NCBI RefSeq assembly: GCF_963678635.1
Contig: NW_026970738.1
Location: forward strand, 1 to 58,673
Length of the DNA stretch: 58,673 nt
From: Symsagittifera roscoffensis
Lineage: Eukaryota > Xenacoelomorpha > Acoela > Convolutidae
Reading direction: 5' to 3'
Part shown: one piece after another, positions 55,661 through 58,673 of the stretch
Numbering within the stretch: position 1 is the first letter of the stretch
How the letters are laid out: every line of letters starts with the position of its first letter
Program-made: the position numbers and the translations under genes
Notes under the pieces: model-generated
Databases searched by the model: none
Told to the model about the DNA's origin: nothing
The model's input: the letters and a program-made list of their open reading frames with translations, nothing else

Positions 55661-56162
55661 ATGGTAAAACTCAATTTTGCGGACCATGTAAAACGTGGTC
55701 TGCACTTATATGGTGCTAATCGACTGTTTCTATGGTTAAGACAATAACTTAAAAACCAGTAATTGATGTAACAAGGCTCTTTTTGCGCCCAACCAAAAAA
55801 TTTTTTCAAAATAAAGATTTTGCTGCTCATATTTTTCGTCGCAATATACATAGCAAAGACTCTGAGTAAGCACGTGACTACTTGCTCAAAATATCCTTAC
55901 GACTTTTTTGGAAGTGATACCGCAATCACAGCAAACAATCGAACGATACGCACGAAAACAAATTGTTGTAAAATAATTTTCTCAATTTGTTCAAAAAAGT
56001 TTACGTCGTGTTGGTGGAAGAAGTAAAAGAAGTTCATCACCCTTCAGCACAAATCACCCAATCGCTCTTAGTGTCAAAGAAGTCAAAACACAATTTTTTT
56101 AAATTGCTTTGAAAATTGCAGGCTCATTTGAACAGAATTTTTTTCAGCAGACGTAATAAGTT

Positions 56163-56790
56163 TTGGCCTTCGAGACACTCACGGAGCATTGCATTAAGGT
56201 GATTGCTCTGTGTAGTAAAAAATTTCCAGGCAGAGGCCTCCAACCTGCAATGGTAGACTTCATTGTCATCAGGCTCCCACAGAACGAAGTATTTGACCCC
56301 TTTAACAATGTTGGCCTTGCCTATATTGTACCAATCACTGTCGTGCCGAAAAAAGTAGAACAAAAAGATAACGTCTGCTATTTTGACTGCCTCATAACAA
56401 GGGCAATTCTGTTAGAAATTGTGGAAGACTTCATTCACACAACATGCATTGCGGCTATCCGAAGGCTCATTCCCTGTCATGGAAAATCAAGATTTTTTCT
56501 TAATGGCAACGGTCTTGAATTTCTCGGCCAGACATCTACCACATGAATGCCGCTCAATTAAGACCAAGAATTTCTGAAGCACATCAAGCTTCCACAATCA
56601 GTTGAATGGCGCCTCAACCTTCCTTTCGCTTCTGATTTTGCACGAGCGTGAAAAAGACTCGTTCAGTTTGTCAAACGAGCTCTTCTCATGCACATTGGTT
56701 CAACAAAACTGACTTGGGACCTTTTCAACACAATTATTGTTAAAATAGAAGGCTTCAAAAAATGAAGGCCACTAACCTAAGTACAAATTG
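56163..56790 (+). pseudogene. BEL/Pao integrase (relic, catalytic Asps lost)
   Basis: An open frame to 56546 reads FNNVGLAYIVPITV, VCYFDCLITRAILLEIVEDF, AIRRLIPCHGKSRFFLNGNGLEFL; the arrangement is that of the BEL/Pao integrase core. The first catalytic Asp (in the VGL.Y motif) is Ala and the second (in the .NG..F motif) is Asn. Further segments (VEWRLNLPFASDFA, FVKRALLMHIGSTKLTWDLF) follow in another frame. Non-functional. Confidence 0.65.
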
Positions 56791-57259
56791 ATAATACAAA
56801 CGAAGCTCCATTTACCCCAAACCACTTGATACTGGTGAAGCCCTTTTTGCCAGCTGTTTGTTAAATGGAATGTCTTCAGACTGCACGCAATTGGAACAGA
56901 GGCTACATATAATCTGGAGCAGGCTCCTTACTGGACACCTGCCAAATCTCAACACTCGGTCAAAATGATTTCAGCAAAAATTTCCGTCAGAAAGTGACGA
57001 TACTATCCGGCTATTTGAAGAATGGAATTAACGTCGGTTCTGACCGCTTGGCCCCATGGCGCAGCTATTCACTGGCCTCGATCGTATAACTAGATCAATT
57101 GAAGTCAGACCGCTTTGGGAAGTTTAACCCGCCCCTTTGTCAGGCTCGAACTTGAGCTCCTCAAATCCATTTATGCTTAGGATGGCTTCGATTTTGTTCA
57201 AGGTTGAACTATCTGACGAAGAAATCCTACCGTATTTTAATGCAGACATCGTGATCACG

Positions 57260-57490
57260 ATTTTTCCCGCATTAAAATGCAATCATTCATTCTGTAAATC
57301 ATTGAATTATCAAGAGTGTAAAAAGAATTTGACTTGAGTACACGATTGCAACAAAATCCAAACAAAGGCTTTGATCCAAGTAGTTCTCACCACCAGTAGG
57401 AAGAGATATTGAACAAACGAGGTACTGAATTTTACCCTTCTCCCAAGATCGAGGTACAATTTTAGGTAAGGCGAACCCATTTTTCTATGG
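57260..57490 (+). repeat. 3' LTR-edge block of the BEL/Pao element
   Basis: Direct counterpart of 50540-50760 (TTTTTCCCGCATT, TTTGACTTGAGTACA, CAAACAAAGGCT, CCAGTAGGAAGAG). More decayed than the left copy. Confidence 0.6.
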
Positions 57491-58014
57491 ACATATTACA
57501 CAAGGCTATCTCAAGTATAGTCGATCCTTTTTTTCCAACTTGCTTTTCTTTTAAAGATTTCCACATTGCTCTTCACTGCTCAAGTTTTATTTCTACGGGC
57601 AAGTGATGGGAGATTGTTGTGCATTCAGCATTGAAACCCCTAGTGTGAGTTTTCAGGTTTCCACTAACAACGTGGACTCCCTAAATTTATATTTCATCCA
57701 AATTTAATAGCTGGTTTTCATTGGCTTAAAACTTAAAGTTTTAGGGCTTGTTTTTGGCTGTCTGTGACATATTGGTAAGAAATGGAAACCTTTTGTTTAG
57801 TAACATTTTCATCTTAAGCTGAAAAATTTCGCTTAGAGGAGAAGACGCTGCACCTGGAAAAAATTCAATGGGACAAGAAATTGAGCTGGCAGAATTTTAT
57901 GATTCAACAAGTGGGTTATTTTAAGGAGGATTTAGTCTGTGCAATTCATCTGACTTAACCCCAAACCACTTTATACTGATGAAACCCTTCATTTTTAACA
58001 CTTACAGGGCGCCA
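57491..58014. other. mixed sequence with a second integrase-end fragment
   Basis: CCCCAAACCACTTTATACTG (57960) repeats CCCCAAACCACTTGATACTG (56818), the 3' end of the BEL/Pao integrase. The rest has no recognisable gene. Confidence 0.4.
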
Positions 58015-58450
58015 TAAATAGAAACGAGCCACAAATCCTTGGTAAACATCAGTCATTTTAAAATGCAAACGAAAATATGGTCCACGTCCCCTCGGCAAAC
58101 AACATATATTCTAAAAAGCAAAAATAATGAAAGTCGACTGAAAATGAAAATCCAAGAACCAGGTCAATCCATTGCTTAATAATAAGGAAACTTGAAACCT
58201 TAGGCAGCATAGCCAAAGTAGCGGTAAAAGATTTAAATAAAAAAATGCCTCGACAAGACAATTTTCACGAAGCTTTACCAAACACTGTTCTCTAGATCAG
58301 CAAGATCATTATATTGGGAAATTTCCAACGTTCGAATGGTTTTTGGAGAATCAACGAATAGCAGAAGCAAAAATATTGCTATAACTGTCTCAATGGAAAC
58401 AATCCATCACGAGAATGCTTGTCCAAAGTTTGCCGGCAAGGCAACCGTAA
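58015..58450 (+). repeat. partial second BEL/Pao copy
   Basis: Direct repeat of 53370-53860 with many substitutions. It indicates a rearranged or separate BEL/Pao fragment continuing past the window. 58451-58673 holds nothing recognisable. Confidence 0.7.
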
Positions 58451-58673
58451 ACTTCACTCGTTTCTTCATGATCACAGCTTCAACCGAATTTAAGCAACTA
58501 ATGTTATAAACAAGCTTTTTGAATCACTGGAAAGCACCTTAAGCAACGGCGTTACTCTCAAAAAAAATTGACAACATTTGATGCTAATCAAAATAACCGG
58601 TCTCAAATTTTCCTACTTTTGTTATGTGTTATTAGACAACTTCGGCTCCTATCACATGAACTAAACATAGCAG

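Larger units (their letters stand above)
50061..57490 (+). mobile_element. BEL/Pao-like retrotransposon (decayed)
   Basis: Plus-strand gag-like, RT-like and integrase-like segments lie between two related blocks: 50540-50760 and 57260-57490 share TTTTTCCCGCATT, AAGAGTGTNAAAAG-like, TTTGACTTGAGTACA, CAAACAAAGGCT and CCAGTAGGAA. These are taken as LTR (or LTR-edge) copies. The element abuts the old Polinton's right TIR. Exact termini, primer site and target duplication were not established. Stops and frameshifts abound. Confidence 0.55.

Overview
This is an AT-rich eukaryotic, almost certainly invertebrate, genomic segment that is nearly all nested transposable elements. Evidence for a metazoan host: Polinton (Maverick) DNA elements, a Ty3/gypsy-type and a BEL/Pao-type retroelement, poly-A signals and short TTTCAG splice-acceptor-like sites. 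No bacterial or phage organisation, no rRNA, no convincing tRNA and no CRISPR array were seen. The species cannot be named; a nematode would fit the splice-like sites.

Layout. (1) 1-540: flank with one possible host exon. (2) About 543-50055: an OLD, badly decayed Polinton. Its left terminal inverted repeat (TIR) relic is at 543-690 and its right one at 49880-50055. Read from the left, its genes are on the minus strand: major capsid protein (3055-4222), pX-like core protein (4223-4440), minor capsid/penton-like protein (4560-5290), integrase (5291-6480), packaging ATPase (6721-7320) and a small gene cut at 8.23 kb. Its DNA polymerase B is on the plus strand (29.25-29.46 and 46.23-49.57 kb). 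(3) 8244-26347: an 18.1-kb Ty3/gypsy-like LTR retrotransposon (LTR, gag, protease, RT, RNase H, integrase, an env-like region, LTR) inserted in the old Polinton's small gene. (4) 26.35-29.25 kb: the old Polinton resumes as two diverged tandem copies of about 1.56 kb. (5) 29462-46220: a YOUNGER 16.76-kb Polinton with TIRs of about 205-215 bp and a perfect 6-bp target duplication (CGCACC), inserted in the old Polinton's polymerase gene. (6) 46.23-50.06 kb: the rest of the old polymerase, with a recent 1.33-kb internal tandem duplication, then the old right TIR. (7) 50.06-57.5 kb: a decayed BEL/Pao element, followed by a partial second copy (57.9-58.5 kb).

The younger Polinton carries a nearly complete gene set. 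Leftward: protein-primed DNA polymerase B. Rightward: an unknown 192-codon gene, a 52-aa two-helix membrane protein, an acidic/proline-rich protein, a putative PC4-like DNA-binding protein, three unknown genes, a membrane protein, an A32/FtsK-like packaging ATPase, two small genes, integrase, penton-like protein, pX-like core protein, major capsid protein, a membrane protein and an adenain-like protease. This is a virus-like module for replication, integration, genome packaging, capsid assembly and maturation. Most of these genes carry stops or frameshifts; three reading frames (35723-36217, 37701-38240, 39517-39780) are still open. The two Polintons are related but carry different lesions, so each shows what the other has lost.

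Order of events inferred from nesting: old Polinton first; its tandem duplication, the LTR element and the younger Polinton later, in an order that is only partly resolved; the 1.33-kb polymerase duplication is recent.
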